Source: an uncultured Clostridia bacterium (GTDB lineage: Bacteria; Bacillota; Clostridia; TANB77; CAG-508). From it: a stretch of 64,000 nucleotides of DNA. The DNA is taken from NCBI GenBank assembly GCA_944388035.1, contig CALXHF010000001.1, positions 132,248 through 196,247 of the forward strand, written 5' to 3'. The notes under the pieces were generated by a model, which had not been told where the DNA came from, ran no database searches, and saw only the letters and a list, made by a program, of their open reading frames with translations. Both the position numbers and the translations under genes were made by a program. This document shows, in pieces, positions 26,341 through 36,842 of this stretch. The first letter of the stretch is position 1. Each line of letters opens with the position of its first letter.

Positions 26341-26973
26341 ATGAAAGGAATTATAGGAAAAAAAGTTGGTATGACACAAATTTTTGATGAAAAAGGAAAC
26401 GTAATACCAGTAACAGTTATTGAAACAGCAGGAAATGTTGTAACACAAGTTAAAACTGTTGAAACAGATGGATATAATAGTATCCAATTAGGATATGGTG
26501 AAGTTAAAGCAAAACATTTAAATAAACCATTAGAAGGACACTTCAAAAAAGCAGGTGTTGAAAACAAAAAACATTTAAGAGAGTTCAGAACAGATGACGT
26601 AGCAAATTATAAAGTTGGAGATGAAGTAAAAGCTGATATCTTCACAGCAGGAGAAAAAGTAGATGTTCAAGGAACTACAAAAGGAAAAGGATTCCAAGGT
26701 GTTATAAAAAGACATGGACAACATAGAGGACCTATGGGACATGGTTCTATGTATCATAGAAGACCAGGTTCAATGGGAGCTACTTCAACACCAGGTAGAG
26801 TATTTAAAGGTAAAAAACTTCCAGGACATATGGGAAGATTAACAGTTACTATCCAAAATCTAGAAGTTGTAAGAGTAGATATGGATAAAAACGTAATATT
26901 AGTAAAAGGTAGTGTTCCAGGAGCTAAAGGATCTATCTTAAAAGTAAAATCAGCAATAAAGGTAAGTAAATAG
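26341..26973 (+). CDS. rplC: 50S ribosomal protein L3
   Basis: The 210-residue protein starts [18 protein letters not shown] and carries the long loop [21 protein letters not shown] that reaches toward the peptidyl transferase centre. AGGAGG precedes the ATG. The 147-base gap from rpsJ is longer than other gaps here and contains short stem-loops, so it could hold an internal control point. Confidence 0.98.
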   Translation: MKGIIGKKVGMTQIFDEKGNVIPVTVIETAGNVVTQVKTVETDGYNSIQLGYGEVKAKHLNKPLEGHFKKAGVENKKHLREFRTDDVANYKVGDEVKADIFTAGEKVDVQGTTKGKGFQGVIKRHGQHRGPMGHGSMYHRRPGSMGATSTPGRVFKGKKLPGHMGRLTVTIQNLEVVRVDMDKNVILVKGSVPGAKGSILKVKSAIKVSK

Positions 26974-26993
26974 AAAGGAAGGAGGAACTTAAA

Positions 26994-27617
26994 ATGCCAA
27001 AAGTAGACGTATATAATGTAGAAGGCAAAAAAGTTAGTGATATCGAATTAGCAGATAGCGTATTTGGAATCGAACCAAATGAAAACATTGTTCACAGTGT
27101 TTTAAAGAATTATTTAGCTAATCAAAGACAAGGTACACAAAGCACAAAAACAAGAGCAGAAGTTTCAGGTGGTGGTAAAAAACCATGGAGACAAAAAGGA
27201 ACAGGTAGAGCAAGACAAGGTTCAACAAGAGCACCACAATGGATAAAAGGTGGAGTTGCTTTAGGACCAAAACCACGTTCATATAGATATACAGTAAACA
27301 AAAAAGAAAGAAGACTTGCAATAAAATCTGTATTAAGTTCTAAAGTATTAGAAAAAGAATTAACAGTAGTTGATAAATTAGAATTAAAAGAAATTAAAAC
27401 AAAATCAATGGTAAAAGCATTATCAGCATTAAAAGTAGAAGGAAAAACATTAATAATACTTCCAGAAAATGATAAAAATGTTGTAATGTCAGCAAGAAAC
27501 ATTGAAGGAGTTAAAACAATTTCAGCAAACAATATTAATATATTTGATTTATTAAAATATTCAAATCTAATTTTACCAGTTGATACTGTTAAGAAATTAG
27601 AGGAGGTGTATGCATAA
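26994..27617 (+). CDS. rplD: 50S ribosomal protein L4
   Basis: The 207-residue L4/L1e protein has the extended loop KKPWRQKGTGRARQGS that lines the exit tunnel, with RAPQWIKGG after it. L4 is the classic feedback regulator of S10 operons, so it may act on the leader at 25616. Its stop overlaps the start of rplW by one base. Confidence 0.98.
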   Translation: MPKVDVYNVEGKKVSDIELADSVFGIEPNENIVHSVLKNYLANQRQGTQSTKTRAEVSGGGKKPWRQKGTGRARQGSTRAPQWIKGGVALGPKPRSYRYTVNKKERRLAIKSVLSSKVLEKELTVVDKLELKEIKTKSMVKALSALKVEGKTLIILPENDKNVVMSARNIEGVKTISANNINIFDLLKYSNLILPVDTVKKLEEVYA

Positions 27618-27964
27618 TGTCACCAGAAGATATTATAATAGCACCAGTTGTTACTGAAAAAAGTAATGATGAATTACAAGAAGGTAAATACACTTTCAAA
27701 GTAAACAAAAAAGCAACAAAAGTTGAAATAGCAAAAGCTGTTGAAAAACTTTTTGAAGTAAAAGTATTAAAAGTAAATACAATGACAGTAAGTGGCAAGA
27801 AGAAAAGAGTAGGTTACCACATAGGAAAAACATCAGATTGGAAAAAAGCAATTGTTACAATAGATACAAACCCAGAAGAAAAATCATATTTAACAAAAGG
27901 TGGAAAATCTGTAAAAGTAACAAAGAAATACAAAGATTCAATTGATGAATTTATGGGAGCGTAA
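27617..27964 (+). CDS. rplW: 50S ribosomal protein L23
   Basis: The 115-residue protein begins SPEDIIIAPVVTEKS, the usual L23 opening, and includes VEKLFEVKVLKVNT. L23 sits at the tunnel exit and docks trigger factor and SRP. The C terminus is slightly extended. The GGAGGTG for translation lies inside the end of rplD. Confidence 0.97.
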   Translation: MSPEDIIIAPVVTEKSNDELQEGKYTFKVNKKATKVEIAKAVEKLFEVKVLKVNTMTVSGKKKRVGYHIGKTSDWKKAIVTIDTNPEEKSYLTKGGKSVKVTKKYKDSIDEFMGA

Positions 27965-27968
27965 AAAA

Positions 27969-28036
27969 GTTAGCCGTGCGAAACGTAGTGAGCTACGGAT
28001 AACTTTGATAATCGAACGAAGTGAGATTATCTTCAT
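27969..28036 (+). repeat. pair of small hairpin elements with a shared loop
   Basis: Two adjacent stem-loops lie in the rplW-rplB gap. The first has arms GTTAGCCGT and ACGGATAAC (one mismatch) around GCGAAACGTAGTGAGCT. The second has arms GATAATC and GATTATC around GAACGAAGTGA. The loop core resembles that of the element at 34344, while the stems differ. Confidence 0.6.
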
Positions 28037-28104
28037 TAAGATTAATGAAATTTAATTATCTGGAAAAAACCAGGAAAATAAATAATAAAGGAGAGAAAAA
28101 TAAA

Positions 28105-28938
28105 ATGGCAGTAAAACATTATAAACCATATACACCATCTAGAAGAAATATGACAGTGTCAGATTTTGCAGAAATTACTAAAAAAACACCAGAAAAATCT
28201 CTACTTGCTAAAAAGAAGAAAAATGCAGGTAGAAACTCATATGGTAGAATAACAGTAAGACACCAAGGTGGTGGTAATAGACAAAAATATAGAATTATTG
28301 ATTTTAAAAGATTAAAAGACAATATGGAAGCAACTATAATTGGTATCGAATATGATCCAAATCGTAGTAGCAATATTGCATTAATACAATATGAAGATGG
28401 AGAAAAAGCATACATAATAGCTCCACAAGGTTTAACAGATGGAGATAAAGTTGTATCTGGAGAAAATGTTGATATTAAACCAGGTAACTGTATGCCAATT
28501 AGCAACATACCAGTTGGTACTTTAATTCATAATATAGAATTAAACCCAGGACAAGGTGGTAAATTAGTTAAAGCAGCAGGTCAAAGTGCACAACTTATGG
28601 CTAAAGAAGGAAAATATGCACATGTAAGATTACCATCAGGAGAAATGAGATTAATTCTTGTTAGATGTAGAGCAACAATAGGTGTCGTTGGAAATAGTGA
28701 TCATGAAAATATTAAATTAGGAAAAGCTGGAAGAAAGAGACATATGGGCATTAGACCAACAGTTAGAGGTTCTGTAATGAACCCAGTAGACCACCCACAT
28801 GGTGGTGGAGATGGAAAAGCTCCAGTTGGACATCCAGGTCCACTTACTCCTTGGGGTAAACCAGCTCTTGGATATAAAACAAGAAACAAAAACAAATTAT
28901 CAAATAAATTTATTGTTAAAAGAAGAAACAGTAAATAA
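28105..28938 (+). CDS. rplB: 50S ribosomal protein L2
   Basis: The 277-residue protein starts at ATG 28105 after AGGAGAG; a longer frame upstream lies in the repeat region and was rejected. [13 protein letters not shown] opens the protein. The C-terminal [15 protein letters not shown] is the conserved loop near the peptidyl transferase centre, including the essential His. Full family length. Confidence 0.98.
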   Translation: MAVKHYKPYTPSRRNMTVSDFAEITKKTPEKSLLAKKKKNAGRNSYGRITVRHQGGGNRQKYRIIDFKRLKDNMEATIIGIEYDPNRSSNIALIQYEDGEKAYIIAPQGLTDGDKVVSGENVDIKPGNCMPISNIPVGTLIHNIELNPGQGGKLVKAAGQSAQLMAKEGKYAHVRLPSGEMRLILVRCRATIGVVGNSDHENIKLGKAGRKRHMGIRPTVRGSVMNPVDHPHGGGDGKAPVGHPGPLTPWGKPALGYKTRNKNKLSNKFIVKRRNSK

Positions 28939-28955
28939 AATTAGGCAAATAGCCT

Positions 28956-28988
28956 AAGTCAAAAAACAAATTAATTGTTTTTTGACTT
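28956..28988 (+). repeat. 14-bp perfect hairpin in the rplB-rpsS gap
   Basis: AAGTCAAAAAACAA and TTGTTTTTTGACTT pair around a 5-base loop. It is not followed by a T-run, so it more likely affects RNA stability or is an inserted repeat than a terminator. Confidence 0.6.
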
Positions 28989-29033
28989 CCCCTAAAAAGG
29001 AAGAAAAAAACGCTGGAAAGGAGGACATTTTAA

Positions 29034-29312
29034 ATGTCAAGATCAAGCAAAAAGAAACCATTTGTAGAAGAAAGATTATTAAAAAGAATAGAAGCTATGA
29101 ATGAAACAGGAGAAAAAGAAGTGTTAAAAACTTGGTCAAGAGCTTCAACAATTTATCCACAAATGGTAGGTCATACAATAGCTGTACATGACGGAAGAAA
29201 ACATGTACCAGTATATATAGCAGAAGAAATGATAGGACATAAATTAGGTGAATTTGCTCCAACAAGAACATTTAAAGGTCATGCAGGAGACAAAACAACA
29301 AAAACTAAATAA
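29034..29312 (+). CDS. rpsS: 30S ribosomal protein S19
   Basis: The 92-residue protein has the S19 pattern: [15 protein letters not shown] at the start, [16 protein letters not shown] and the late [15 protein letters not shown]. It forms a heterodimer with S13 in the 30S head. AAAGGAGG precedes ATG. Confidence 0.98.
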   Translation: MSRSSKKKPFVEERLLKRIEAMNETGEKEVLKTWSRASTIYPQMVGHTIAVHDGRKHVPVYIAEEMIGHKLGEFAPTRTFKGHAGDKTTKTK

Positions 29313-29355
29313 TTTTATTAATTACTTACATTTAGTGATTAAGGAGGGAAAATAA

Positions 29356-29712
29356 GTGGAAGAAACAATGATAAATGAAGCAAAAGCAACTCTTAAGTAT
29401 GCTAGAATTTCAAGTAGAAAAGTTAAAATCGTAGCAGACTTAATTAGAGGAAAAGATGTTGATGAAGCTCTAGCAATTGTAAAATTTACACCAAAAGCAG
29501 CATCAGAAATAATTGAAAAATTATTAAAATCAGCTATATCAAATGCTGAAAACAATCACAATATGAGACATGAAAATTTATATGTTGCTGAAATTTATGC
29601 AAACCAAGGTCCTACTTTAAAAAGAATAAGACCTGCAGCAAAAGGTTCAGCAGTAAGAATTAGAAAAAGAACAAGTCATATAACAATAGTATTAAAAGAA
29701 AAGGAGGCTTAA
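29356..29712 (+). CDS. rplV: 50S ribosomal protein L22
   Basis: The 118-residue protein starts at GTG 29356, seven bases after AAGGAGGG. It has the L22 opening [16 protein letters not shown] and the beta-hairpin tip [19 protein letters not shown] that lines the exit tunnel and affects macrolide response. Confidence 0.97.
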   Translation: MEETMINEAKATLKYARISSRKVKIVADLIRGKDVDEALAIVKFTPKAASEIIEKLLKSAISNAENNHNMRHENLYVAEIYANQGPTLKRIRPAAKGSAVRIRKRTSHITIVLKEKEA

Positions 29713-29719
29713 AAAAGAT

Positions 29720-30376
29720 ATGGGACAAAAAGTAGATCCAACAGGATTTAGAATTGGAGTTATTAGAGATTGGAACTCTAAATGGTATGCAGATTCTAAA
29801 AATTTTGCAGATTATTTAGTAGAAGACCAAAAAATCCGTAAATTTTTAAAGAAAAAATTATATCTTGCTGGAATTTCTAAAATTGAAATAGAAAGAACAG
29901 CTAAAGCAATAAAAGTTAATTTATATGTTGCAAAACCAGGTATCGTTATAGGTAAAGGTGGAGCAGGAGTAGAAACAGTTAAAGAAGAACTTAAAAAATT
30001 AATAGGAAAAGATGCTAATTTAAATATAGTAGGTGTAGAAAATGTTGATACAGATGCACAATTAGTTGCAGAAAACATTGCAAACCAACTAGAAAGAAGA
30101 ATTTCATTTAGACGTGCTATGAAACAATGTATGCAAAAATCTATAAAAGCAGGAGCTTTAGGAATCAAAACTTCAGTATCTGGAAGATTAGGTGGTGCTG
30201 ATATGGCTAGAACAGAATTCTACAAAGAAGGAAATATACCACTACAAACTTTAAGAGCTGATATAGATTATGGATTTGCAGAAGCAGATACAACATATGG
30301 AAAAATCGGTGTAAAAGTATGGATATATAAAGGAGAAATTCTTCCAGAGAAAAAAGTGGAAGGAGGAGACAAATAA
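29720..30376 (+). CDS. rpsC: 30S ribosomal protein S3
   Basis: The 218-residue protein begins [18 protein letters not shown]. It has the KH-domain loop [14 protein letters not shown] near residue 75 and the C-terminal [17 protein letters not shown] block that forms part of the mRNA entry channel. Its stop shares a base with the rplP start. Confidence 0.98.
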   Translation: MGQKVDPTGFRIGVIRDWNSKWYADSKNFADYLVEDQKIRKFLKKKLYLAGISKIEIERTAKAIKVNLYVAKPGIVIGKGGAGVETVKEELKKLIGKDANLNIVGVENVDTDAQLVAENIANQLERRISFRRAMKQCMQKSIKAGALGIKTSVSGRLGGADMARTEFYKEGNIPLQTLRADIDYGFAEADTTYGKIGVKVWIYKGEILPEKKVEGGDK

Positions 30377-30822
30377 TGCCATTAATGCCAAAAAGAACAA
30401 AACATAGAAAAATGCAAAAAGGTAGAATGAGAGGAAAAGCAACAAGAGGAAATAGAGTTACAGATGGAGAATTTGGAATTCAAGCTGTAACAGGAGCTTT
30501 AGTTACAGGAAATCAAATAGAAGCAGCCAGAATTGCTATGACTCGTTATATAAAAAGAGGTGGAAAAGTGTGGATAAAAATATTCCCAGATAAACCTCTA
30601 ACATCAAAACCTATAGGTACTCGTATGGGTAAAGGTAAAGGAGCTCCAGAAAAATGGGTAGCTGTAGTAAAACCAGGTAGAGTAATGTTTGAAATAGCTG
30701 GTGTATCAGAAGATATAGCAAGAGAAGCTTTACGTTTAGCAATGAACAAACTACCTAATAAAACAAAAATAGTAACAAGAGAAACTGTAGAAGAGGTAGG
30801 TGAAAATGATGAAGATAAATAA
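30376..30822 (+). CDS. rplP: 50S ribosomal protein L16
   Basis: The 148-residue protein begins [20 protein letters not shown]. The conserved [16 protein letters not shown] and [21 protein letters not shown] loops near the A-site tRNA are present. The last 14 bases overlap rpmC, which implies coupled translation. Confidence 0.98.
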   Translation: MPLMPKRTKHRKMQKGRMRGKATRGNRVTDGEFGIQAVTGALVTGNQIEAARIAMTRYIKRGGKVWIKIFPDKPLTSKPIGTRMGKGKGAPEKWVAVVKPGRVMFEIAGVSEDIAREALRLAMNKLPNKTKIVTRETVEEVGENDEDK

Positions 30823-31015
30823 AATTAGAGAAATGTCTTCACCAGATTTAGAAAAAGAATTAGGTGAACTAAAAACAGAATTATTTAAATTAAAATTTAG
30901 TTTAGCTACACACGGGATAGATAACCCAATGAAAATAAAGGAAGTTAAAAGAGATATAGCTAAAATAAATACAGTATTAACAGAAAGAAAAATAGCAGAT
31001 AGTAAAAAAGCATAA
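30809..31015 (+). CDS. rpmC: 50S ribosomal protein L29
   Basis: About 68 residues from ATG 30809, eight bases after GAGGTAGG; an ATG at 30806 and a GTG at 30800 are alternative starts. [20 protein letters not shown] and the [19 protein letters not shown] helix are typical. L29 is a two-helix protein near the exit tunnel. The start codon is inside the end of rplP. Confidence 0.95.
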   Translation: MKINKIREMSSPDLEKELGELKTELFKLKFSLATHGIDNPMKIKEVKRDIAKINTVLTERKIADSKKA

Positions 31016-31035
31016 TTAAGAAAGGAGAAATCTAA

Positions 31036-31299
31036 ATGGAAGAAAGAAATCTTCGTAAAGTTATGATAGGAACTGTATTATCAAATAAAATGGACAAAAC
31101 AGTTGTAGTAGCAGTTGAAACAAGTGTAAGTCATAAAAAATATGGTAAAACAGTTAAAAGAACTTATAAATTAAAAGCTCATGATGAAGAAAATACTTGT
31201 CAAATAGGTGATAAAGTAAAAGTAATGGAAACAAGACCACTTTCTAAAGATAAAAGATGGAGAGTAGTTGAAGTTGTAGAAAAAGCAATTGTTAAATAA
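31036..31299 (+). CDS. rpsQ: 30S ribosomal protein S17
   Basis: The 87-residue OB-fold protein has [20 protein letters not shown] and the loop [20 protein letters not shown], followed by [17 protein letters not shown]. It binds 16S rRNA early in assembly. Confidence 0.97.
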   Translation: MEERNLRKVMIGTVLSNKMDKTVVVAVETSVSHKKYGKTVKRTYKLKAHDEENTCQIGDKVKVMETRPLSKDKRWRVVEVVEKAIVK

Positions 31300-31316
31300 G
31301 AAAGGAGGAACCATAA

Positions 31317-31685
31317 ATGATTCAACAACAATCAAGATTAAAAGTAGCAGATAACACAGGTGCAAGAGAACTTATGTGTATCAGATGTTTAGGTGGTTCT
31401 TTTAGAAAAACAGCTAACATAGGAGATATAATAGTTGCTTCTGTTAAATCAGCAACACCAGGTGGAGTTGTAAAAAAAGGTGATGTTGTAAAAGCTGTTA
31501 TTGTTAGATCTAAAAGCGGTTTAAGAAGAGCAGATGGTTCATATATAAAATTTGATGAAAATGCAGCAGTAATAATAAAAGAAGACGGAACACCAAGAGG
31601 AACACGTATCTTTGGACCTGTTGCAAGAGAATTAAGAGAAAAGGACTATATGAAAATTCTTTCATTAGCTCCAGAAGTTCTTTAA
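31317..31685 (+). CDS. rplN: 50S ribosomal protein L14
   Basis: The 122-residue protein starts [20 protein letters not shown]. It contains the [16 protein letters not shown] and [19 protein letters not shown] blocks of L14. It contacts 16S rRNA at the subunit interface. The 169-base gap after it contains two AT-rich inverted repeats, at about 31687-31728 and 31731-31800, of the AGCTGT/ACAG-bounded sort also seen at 34344 and 39918. Confidence 0.98.
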   Translation: MIQQQSRLKVADNTGARELMCIRCLGGSFRKTANIGDIIVASVKSATPGGVVKKGDVVKAVIVRSKSGLRRADGSYIKFDENAAVIIKEDGTPRGTRIFGPVARELREKDYMKILSLAPEVL

Positions 31686-31854
31686 GCTGTAGGCGAAAAT
31701 ATCTAGTAGATATTTGAGCCATACAGATTAAAGATGCAAAATTGCGTAGCAATTTTGTATACATATATATATTATATGTGTAGCAATTTTGTATATCTTA
31801 AAATAATAGAAAAATATTAAATATAAAATTCTAAGAAAAGGAGGCAAACTCTAA

Positions 31855-32163
31855 ATGAAGATAAAAAAAGGAGACAACGTCGAAGTTTTATCAGGAAATG
31901 ATAAAGGTAAAAAAGGAGAAGTACTAGAAGTACTACCTAAAGAAGAAAAAATAGTTGTTAAAGGCGTAAATGTTAGAAAAAAACATGTAAAAGCAAGACG
32001 TCAAGGAGAAGAATCTGGAATAATTCCAGTAGAGTGCGCTATACCAGTTTCAAAAGTAAATGTTGTATGCCCTAAATGTGGAAAAACAACAAAAGTTGGA
32101 TATAGTGTAGAAAAAGAACAAAAAATTCGTGTTTGTAAAAAATGTGGAGCAAAATTAAAATAG
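31855..32163 (+). CDS. rplX: 50S ribosomal protein L24 with C-terminal CxxC motifs
   Basis: The 102-residue protein has the KOW motif GDNVEVLSGNDKGKKGEVLEV and VNVRKKHVKARRQGEESGI. The C-terminal 35 residues have CPKCGK and CKKCGAK, a four-cysteine set that could bind zinc, as occurs in some bacterial L24 proteins. AAGGAGG precedes ATG. Confidence 0.97.
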   Translation: MKIKKGDNVEVLSGNDKGKKGEVLEVLPKEEKIVVKGVNVRKKHVKARRQGEESGIIPVECAIPVSKVNVVCPKCGKTTKVGYSVEKEQKIRVCKKCGAKLK

Positions 32164-32181
32164 AAAGGAGGATAGTGCATA

Positions 32182-32733
32182 ATGGAAAAATTAAGAGAAC
32201 AATATGTAAAAGAAGTAGTACCAGCATTAATGAAAAAGTTCGAATATAAATCAGTTATGCAAGTTCCAAAACTAGATAAAATAGTAATAAATATTGGTTT
32301 AGGAGATGTAAAAGAAAATCCAAAATCTTTAGAAAATGCAATTAAAGATTTAACACAAATTACAGGACAAAAACCAGTAATAACAAAAGCCAAAAAATCA
32401 ATTGCAGCTTTCAAATTAAGAGAAGGAGTAAACATTGGATGTAAAGTAACATTAAGAAGAGATAAAATGTATGACTTTGCTTACAAATTATTCAATGTAG
32501 CACTTCCAAGAGTTAGAGACTTTAGAGGAGTTTCAGAGCATTCATTTGACGGAAGAGGAAATTACTCAATGGGTATTAAAGAACAATTAATATTCCCAGA
32601 AATCGAATATGATAAAGTAGATAAAATAAGAGGTATGGATATCATATTTGTTACAACAGCAAATACTGATGAAGAAGCAAAAGAATTATTAAAACTTCTT
32701 GGAATGCCTTTTAAAGTAAAGAAAACAAAATAA
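32182..32733 (+). CDS. rplE: 50S ribosomal protein L5
   Basis: The 183-residue protein has the L5 blocks [37 protein letters not shown] and [20 protein letters not shown]. It binds 5S rRNA and contacts tRNA in the P site. AAAGGAGG lies upstream. Confidence 0.98.
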   Translation: MEKLREQYVKEVVPALMKKFEYKSVMQVPKLDKIVINIGLGDVKENPKSLENAIKDLTQITGQKPVITKAKKSIAAFKLREGVNIGCKVTLRRDKMYDFAYKLFNVALPRVRDFRGVSEHSFDGRGNYSMGIKEQLIFPEIEYDKVDKIRGMDIIFVTTANTDEEAKELLKLLGMPFKVKKTK

Positions 32734-32758
32734 TTAGTCAAAGGAAAGGAGTAATACT

Positions 32759-32944
32759 ATGGCTAAAAAATCTATGAAAATAAAACAAGCCAGACCACAA
32801 AAATATACAACTAGAGAATATAATAGATGTAAATTATGTGGTAGACCACATGGATATATTAGAAAATATGGAATATGCCGTATTTGTTTTAGAGAATTAG
32901 CTCATAAAGGAGAAATACCAGGAGTTAAAAAATCAAGTTGGTAA
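32759..32944 (+). CDS. rpsN: 30S ribosomal protein S14, zinc-binding type
   Basis: The 61-residue short form carries the zinc ribbon [20 protein letters not shown], the version found in most Firmicutes as the main S14. It ends with the usual [11 protein letters not shown]. Confidence 0.98.
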   Translation: MAKKSMKIKQARPQKYTTREYNRCKLCGRPHGYIRKYGICRICFRELAHKGEIPGVKKSSW

Positions 32945-32975
32945 AATTAAGTAAAGAAAAGGAGGTAAGTAATTA

Positions 32976-33374
32976 ATGAACATTACAGATCCAATAGCAG
33001 ATATGTTAACAAGAATAAGAAATGCAAATAGTTCTAAACATAAAACAGTTGATGTTCCTTCTTCAAGTATGAAATTAGGAATAGCTGAAATATTGTTTAA
33101 AGAAGGATATATTAAATCTTATGAAGAAATAAAAGATGACACACAAGGTGTTATAAGAATTACTCTAAAATATGATGAAAAAGGAAGAAGAGTAATTGAT
33201 GGTTTAAGAAGAATTAGTAAACCAGGTTTAAGAGTATATGCGTCAAAAGACGAATTACCAAAAGTATTAAACGGTTTAGGAATAGCTATAATTTCTACAT
33301 CAAAAGGTTTAAAAACAGATAAAGAAGCAAGAGAGCTAGGAATTGGTGGAGAAGTATTAGCATATGTATGGTAA
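32976..33374 (+). CDS. rpsH: 30S ribosomal protein S8
   Basis: The 132-residue protein starts [20 protein letters not shown] and ends with [19 protein letters not shown], the C-terminal RNA-binding part. In E. coli S8 is the regulator of the spc operon; no clear target is visible here. AAGGAGG lies eleven bases before ATG. Confidence 0.98.
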   Translation: MNITDPIADMLTRIRNANSSKHKTVDVPSSSMKLGIAEILFKEGYIKSYEEIKDDTQGVIRITLKYDEKGRRVIDGLRRISKPGLRVYASKDELPKVLNGLGIAIISTSKGLKTDKEARELGIGGEVLAYVW

Positions 33375-33418
33375 AATTATAAAATGTAACATTATATAAA
33401 AAGGAGGGAAAACTCGAA

Positions 33419-33955
33419 ATGTCAAGAATAGGAAATAAACCTATTACAGTACCAGATGGTGTTGAAGTTAAAATTGATGGAAAACACATTACTGTAAAAG
33501 GTCCAAAAGGTACATTAGAAAGAGAAATACATAATAACATTTCTTTAGAAATGGAAGGAAATGAAATTAAAGTTACAAGAATAGATAACGAACCATTTAA
33601 CAGAGGTTTACACGGTTTAACAAGAACTTTAATAAATAATATGATAACTGGTGTTCTTCATGAATACACTAGGGAATTACAAATAAATGGTGTTGGTTAT
33701 AGAGTTCAAAAACAAGGTAATAACTTAAATATGTCTTTAGGATATTCACACCCAGTAATATTTGAAGCACCTAAAGGAATTACTTTTGATGTTCCAAATC
33801 CTAATACAATTATAGTAAAAGGAATTGATAAAGAGCTAGTTGGGCAAACAGCAGCTGAAATCAGAACAAAGAGACCACCAGAAGTATATAGAGGTAAAGG
33901 TATTAAATATGCTGAAGAAGTTATTAGACGTAAAGAAGGAAAGACAGGTAAATAG
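33419..33955 (+). CDS. rplF: 50S ribosomal protein L6
   Basis: The 178-residue protein has two L6 repeats and the usual SRIGNKPITVPDGVEV opening. ELQINGVGYRVQKQGN and the C-terminal RTKRPPEVYRGKGIKYAEE are the conserved blocks. It sits near the factor-binding region of 50S. Confidence 0.98.
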   Translation: MSRIGNKPITVPDGVEVKIDGKHITVKGPKGTLEREIHNNISLEMEGNEIKVTRIDNEPFNRGLHGLTRTLINNMITGVLHEYTRELQINGVGYRVQKQGNNLNMSLGYSHPVIFEAPKGITFDVPNPNTIIVKGIDKELVGQTAAEIRTKRPPEVYRGKGIKYAEEVIRRKEGKTGK

Positions 33956-33987
33956 AATTAATATTACGAAGAAAGGAGTAATAAAAA

Positions 33988-34347
33988 ATGGTTAAGAAAA
34001 CAGATAGAAAAATGGAAAGAACAAGAAGACATCTAAGAGTAAGAAGAAAAATATCTGGAACAGCTGAAAGACCAAGATTATGTGTATATAGAAGTAATAC
34101 AAATTTATATGTACAAGTAATTGATGATGTAGCTGGTAACACTTTAGTATCTGCTTCAACATTAGATAAAGATGTAAAAACAAAAAAAGCTAACAAAGAA
34201 GCAGCTAAAGAACTAGGAGCATTAATTGCAAAAAAAGCATTAGATAAAAAAATAGATACAGTAGTTTTTGATCGTAGTGGATACATATATCACGGAGTAG
34301 TAAAAGAATTAGCAGAAGCAGCAAGAGAAGGTGGATTGAAATTCTAA
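33988..34347 (+). CDS. rplR: 50S ribosomal protein L18
   Basis: The 119-residue protein includes [20 protein letters not shown] and [20 protein letters not shown], which are L18 signatures. It binds 5S rRNA with L5. The stop lies at the base of a hairpin repeat. Confidence 0.97.
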   Translation: MVKKTDRKMERTRRHLRVRRKISGTAERPRLCVYRSNTNLYVQVIDDVAGNTLVSASTLDKDVKTKKANKEAAKELGALIAKKALDKKIDTVVFDRSGYIYHGVVKELAEAAREGGLKF

Positions 34348-34404
34348 TAGCTGTGCGAACGAAGTGAGCTACAGCTATTAGATGCAAATGCCAAAGGCAT
34401 TTGT
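34344..34404 (+). repeat. hairpin repeat elements between rplR and rpsE
   Basis: The first hairpin has perfect 11-bp arms, CTAATAGCTGT and ACAGCTATTAG, around the loop GCGAACGAAGTGAGCT. The second has GCAAATGCC and GGCATTTGT around AAA and is followed by GAAC. A degenerate copy (GCTGTGCGAGTGTGAG) follows near 34417. The loop is shared with elements at 27969-28036. No coding frame occurs in the 179-base gap. Confidence 0.65.
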
Positions 34405-34526
34405 GAACAAACAAAAGCTGTGCGAGTGTGAGTTTGAAAAAATTAAAAAAATTGATTAAAAACATTGTAAAATAAAACATAAAAGGATATAATTAAAATT
34501 GTCAAAAGGAGGGTAAACTAAAACCT

Positions 34527-35012
34527 ATGGAAGAAAAAAATGAATTAAAAGAAAAAGTTGTTGCAATAAACAGAGTTGCTAAAGTTGTTAAAGGTGGTAG
34601 AACTTTTAGATTTAGTGCGGTTGTTGTTGTAGGCGACGAAAATGGTCATGTAGGTGTTGGAAATGGTAAAGCATCAGAAGTTCCAGATGCTATAAAGAAA
34701 GCTATTCAAGAAGCTAAGAAAAACTTAGTTAGTGTACCAATTGTTGAAACAACAGTACCACATGAATATGTAGGAACTTTTGGAAGTGCAAAAGTATTAT
34801 TAAAACCAGCTGAATTAGGTACTGGACTTATAGCTGGAGGAAGTGTAAGACCAGTTCTAGAATTAGCAGGATATAGAAATATAAGAACAAAAGTTATTGG
34901 AACAAACAATCCAAGAAACGTTGTTTATGCTACTCTTGAAGGTTTAAAATCAATGATGACAGTTGAACAAGTAGCTAAAAAAAGAGGTAAAAAAGTAGAA
35001 GAAATTTTATAA
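34527..35012 (+). CDS. rpsE: 30S ribosomal protein S5
   Basis: The 161-residue protein has [20 protein letters not shown], the loop [17 protein letters not shown] and the C-terminal [14 protein letters not shown] region, all S5 features. S5 acts at the mRNA entry and in decoding accuracy. In most bacteria rpmD (L30) follows; here the next gene is rplO. Confidence 0.98.
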   Translation: MEEKNELKEKVVAINRVAKVVKGGRTFRFSAVVVVGDENGHVGVGNGKASEVPDAIKKAIQEAKKNLVSVPIVETTVPHEYVGTFGSAKVLLKPAELGTGLIAGGSVRPVLELAGYRNIRTKVIGTNNPRNVVYATLEGLKSMMTVEQVAKKRGKKVEEIL

Positions 35013-35058
35013 GGAATAATATTCCTTGCTAATTAAAGAAGGAGGTGCAAGACTTAAA

Positions 35059-35493
35059 ATGAAAATAGACGAATTAAAACCAGCTGTAAAAAAAGTTAAA
35101 AGAAATAGAGTGGGTCGTGGTATAGGTTCAGGAAACGGAAAAACATCAGCAAGAGGACAAAAAGGACAAAAATCTAGAAGCGGCGGAGGAGTAAGACGTG
35201 GATTCGAAGGTGGTCAAACTCCATTATTTAGAAGATTACCAAAAAGAGGATTTAATAATATCCATAGAAAAACTTATACAGAAGTAACATTAAAAATGCT
35301 AAATAAATCTAAAGCAACAGATGTTACAGCTGAAAGTTTATTACAAGAAGGAATTATTGGAAAAATTAATGATGGTATTGTTATTTTAGCAACTGGAAAA
35401 TTAGAGAAAAAATTAAACGTTAAAGCTACAAGATTTACAGCAAAAGCAAAAGAACAAATAGAAGCTTTAGGTGGAAAGGCTGAGGTGATTTAA
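35059..35493 (+). CDS. rplO: 50S ribosomal protein L15
   Basis: The 144-residue protein begins [20 protein letters not shown]. It carries the glycine-rich RNA-binding extension [20 protein letters not shown] and the [17 protein letters not shown] block. ATG 35059 follows AAGGAGG; a longer in-frame start lies before this ribosome site. Confidence 0.97.
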   Translation: MKIDELKPAVKKVKRNRVGRGIGSGNGKTSARGQKGQKSRSGGGVRRGFEGGQTPLFRRLPKRGFNNIHRKTYTEVTLKMLNKSKATDVTAESLLQEGIIGKINDGIVILATGKLEKKLNVKATRFTAKAKEQIEALGGKAEVI

Positions 35494-36816
35494 TTGTTTA
35501 AAACTATAAAAAATGCATTAAAGACACCAGATGTCAGAAAAAGATTATTATATACATTAGTTTTAATAATAGTATTTAGATTTGGTTGTTATATAACAGT
35601 TCCAGGAGTAGATAGCATAGCATTAAATGATGCTATGGGAAATACAACAGGAATAGCAGGTCTAATTGATATGATTTCCGGAGGAGCTTTTTCTAGATTC
35701 TCTGTATTTGCAATGTCAATTAGCCCATATATTACAGCATCTATTGTAATTCAATTATTAGCAATGATTATTCCATCTTTAGAAAAATTAACTAAAGAAG
35801 GTGGAGAAGAAGGAAGAAGAAAGATAAATAGATATACAAAGATTTTAACAGTAGTACTTGCTTTAGTTGAAGGAATTGGAATTTATTTATCATATAAATC
35901 ATCAGGAATATTCGTAGATGATACTTTCTTAACAGGGCTATTAGTTGTAACAGGGTTAGTCGCAGGAACTTCAATATTAATGTGGCTTGGTGAACAAATA
36001 ACTGCAAAAGGAATAGGAAATGGTATATCATTACTAATCTTCATTGGTATTATTTCAGGATTACCAAGTTTAATCACAACATTATGGAGTTTAATTATGA
36101 CAGATGCAGGGTTTAGTACAACAGGTTTATTATTATCAATAGGAATATTAATAGGTGCAATTATATTAGTTGCAGGAGTTGTATTTGTACAACAAGCAGA
36201 AAGAAGAGTACCTGTACAATATTCTAAAAAAGTAGTTGGAAGAAAAATGATGGGTGCACAAAGCACACATATTCCATTAAAACTTGCTATGGCAGGAGTT
36301 ATGCCAGTTATCTTTGCAAGTAGTTTTATGACTTTCCCAGCTATGATTATACAAATCTTTGTACCAGATATTGCAAGTAAAACAGGATTTTTAGCAGGAC
36401 TATATAATTTCTCAATTGCTACATCAACTTCAAATGTACCAATTGGATATTCTATAGCAAATGCATTAGTATATTTATTATTAATAATAGGATTCACATT
36501 TTTCTATACTTATGCTACATTTAATCCAGCAGAAGTATCAAATAATATTAAGAAAAATGGTGGATTTATACCAGGAATAAGAGCAGGAAAACCAACAACA
36601 GATTATTTATCATCAATAATATCAAAATTAACTTGGTTTGGAGGTTTCTTCTTAGCATTGATAGCAATTATACCAATGCTACTTAGATTTACAAACCTAA
36701 ATATAGCATTTGGTGGTACATCAATATTAATCGTTGTAGGTGTTGCGTTAGAAACAGTACAACAACTAGAATCTCAACTTGCAATGAGACATTATAAAGG
36801 ATTTTTAGAGAAATAA
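35494..36816 (+). CDS. secY: preprotein translocase subunit SecY
   Basis: The 440-residue protein has ten membrane helices. GVDSIALNDAMGNTTGIAGL at the plug region and GGAFSRFSVFAMSISPYITASI in TM2 are conserved. The start is TTG 35494, directly after the rplO stop, with GAGGTGA as ribosome site inside rplO. SecY forms the protein-conducting channel used by pilins, the deacetylase and other secreted products. Confidence 0.98.
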   Translation: MFKTIKNALKTPDVRKRLLYTLVLIIVFRFGCYITVPGVDSIALNDAMGNTTGIAGLIDMISGGAFSRFSVFAMSISPYITASIVIQLLAMIIPSLEKLTKEGGEEGRRKINRYTKILTVVLALVEGIGIYLSYKSSGIFVDDTFLTGLLVVTGLVAGTSILMWLGEQITAKGIGNGISLLIFIGIISGLPSLITTLWSLIMTDAGFSTTGLLLSIGILIGAIILVAGVVFVQQAERRVPVQYSKKVVGRKMMGAQSTHIPLKLAMAGVMPVIFASSFMTFPAMIIQIFVPDIASKTGFLAGLYNFSIATSTSNVPIGYSIANALVYLLLIIGFTFFYTYATFNPAEVSNNIKKNGGFIPGIRAGKPTTDYLSSIISKLTWFGGFFLALIAIIPMLLRFTNLNIAFGGTSILIVVGVALETVQQLESQLAMRHYKGFLEK

Positions 36817-36822
36817 ATAAAG

Positions 36823-36842
36823 GGGACGTATTTTTACGTCCC
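36823..36842 (+). terminator. hairpin after secY
   Basis: GGGACGTA and TACGTCCC form a perfect 8-bp stem around TTTT. A-rich rather than T-rich sequence follows on the plus strand, so termination is uncertain. A second AT-rich inverted repeat (AAAACTTGTTATATT) lies directly after, at about 36845-36877. Confidence 0.5.

Noticed and set aside
34344-34440. CRISPR array
   Set aside because: The repeats are few, hairpin-shaped with changing stems, and lack regular spacers and cas genes.
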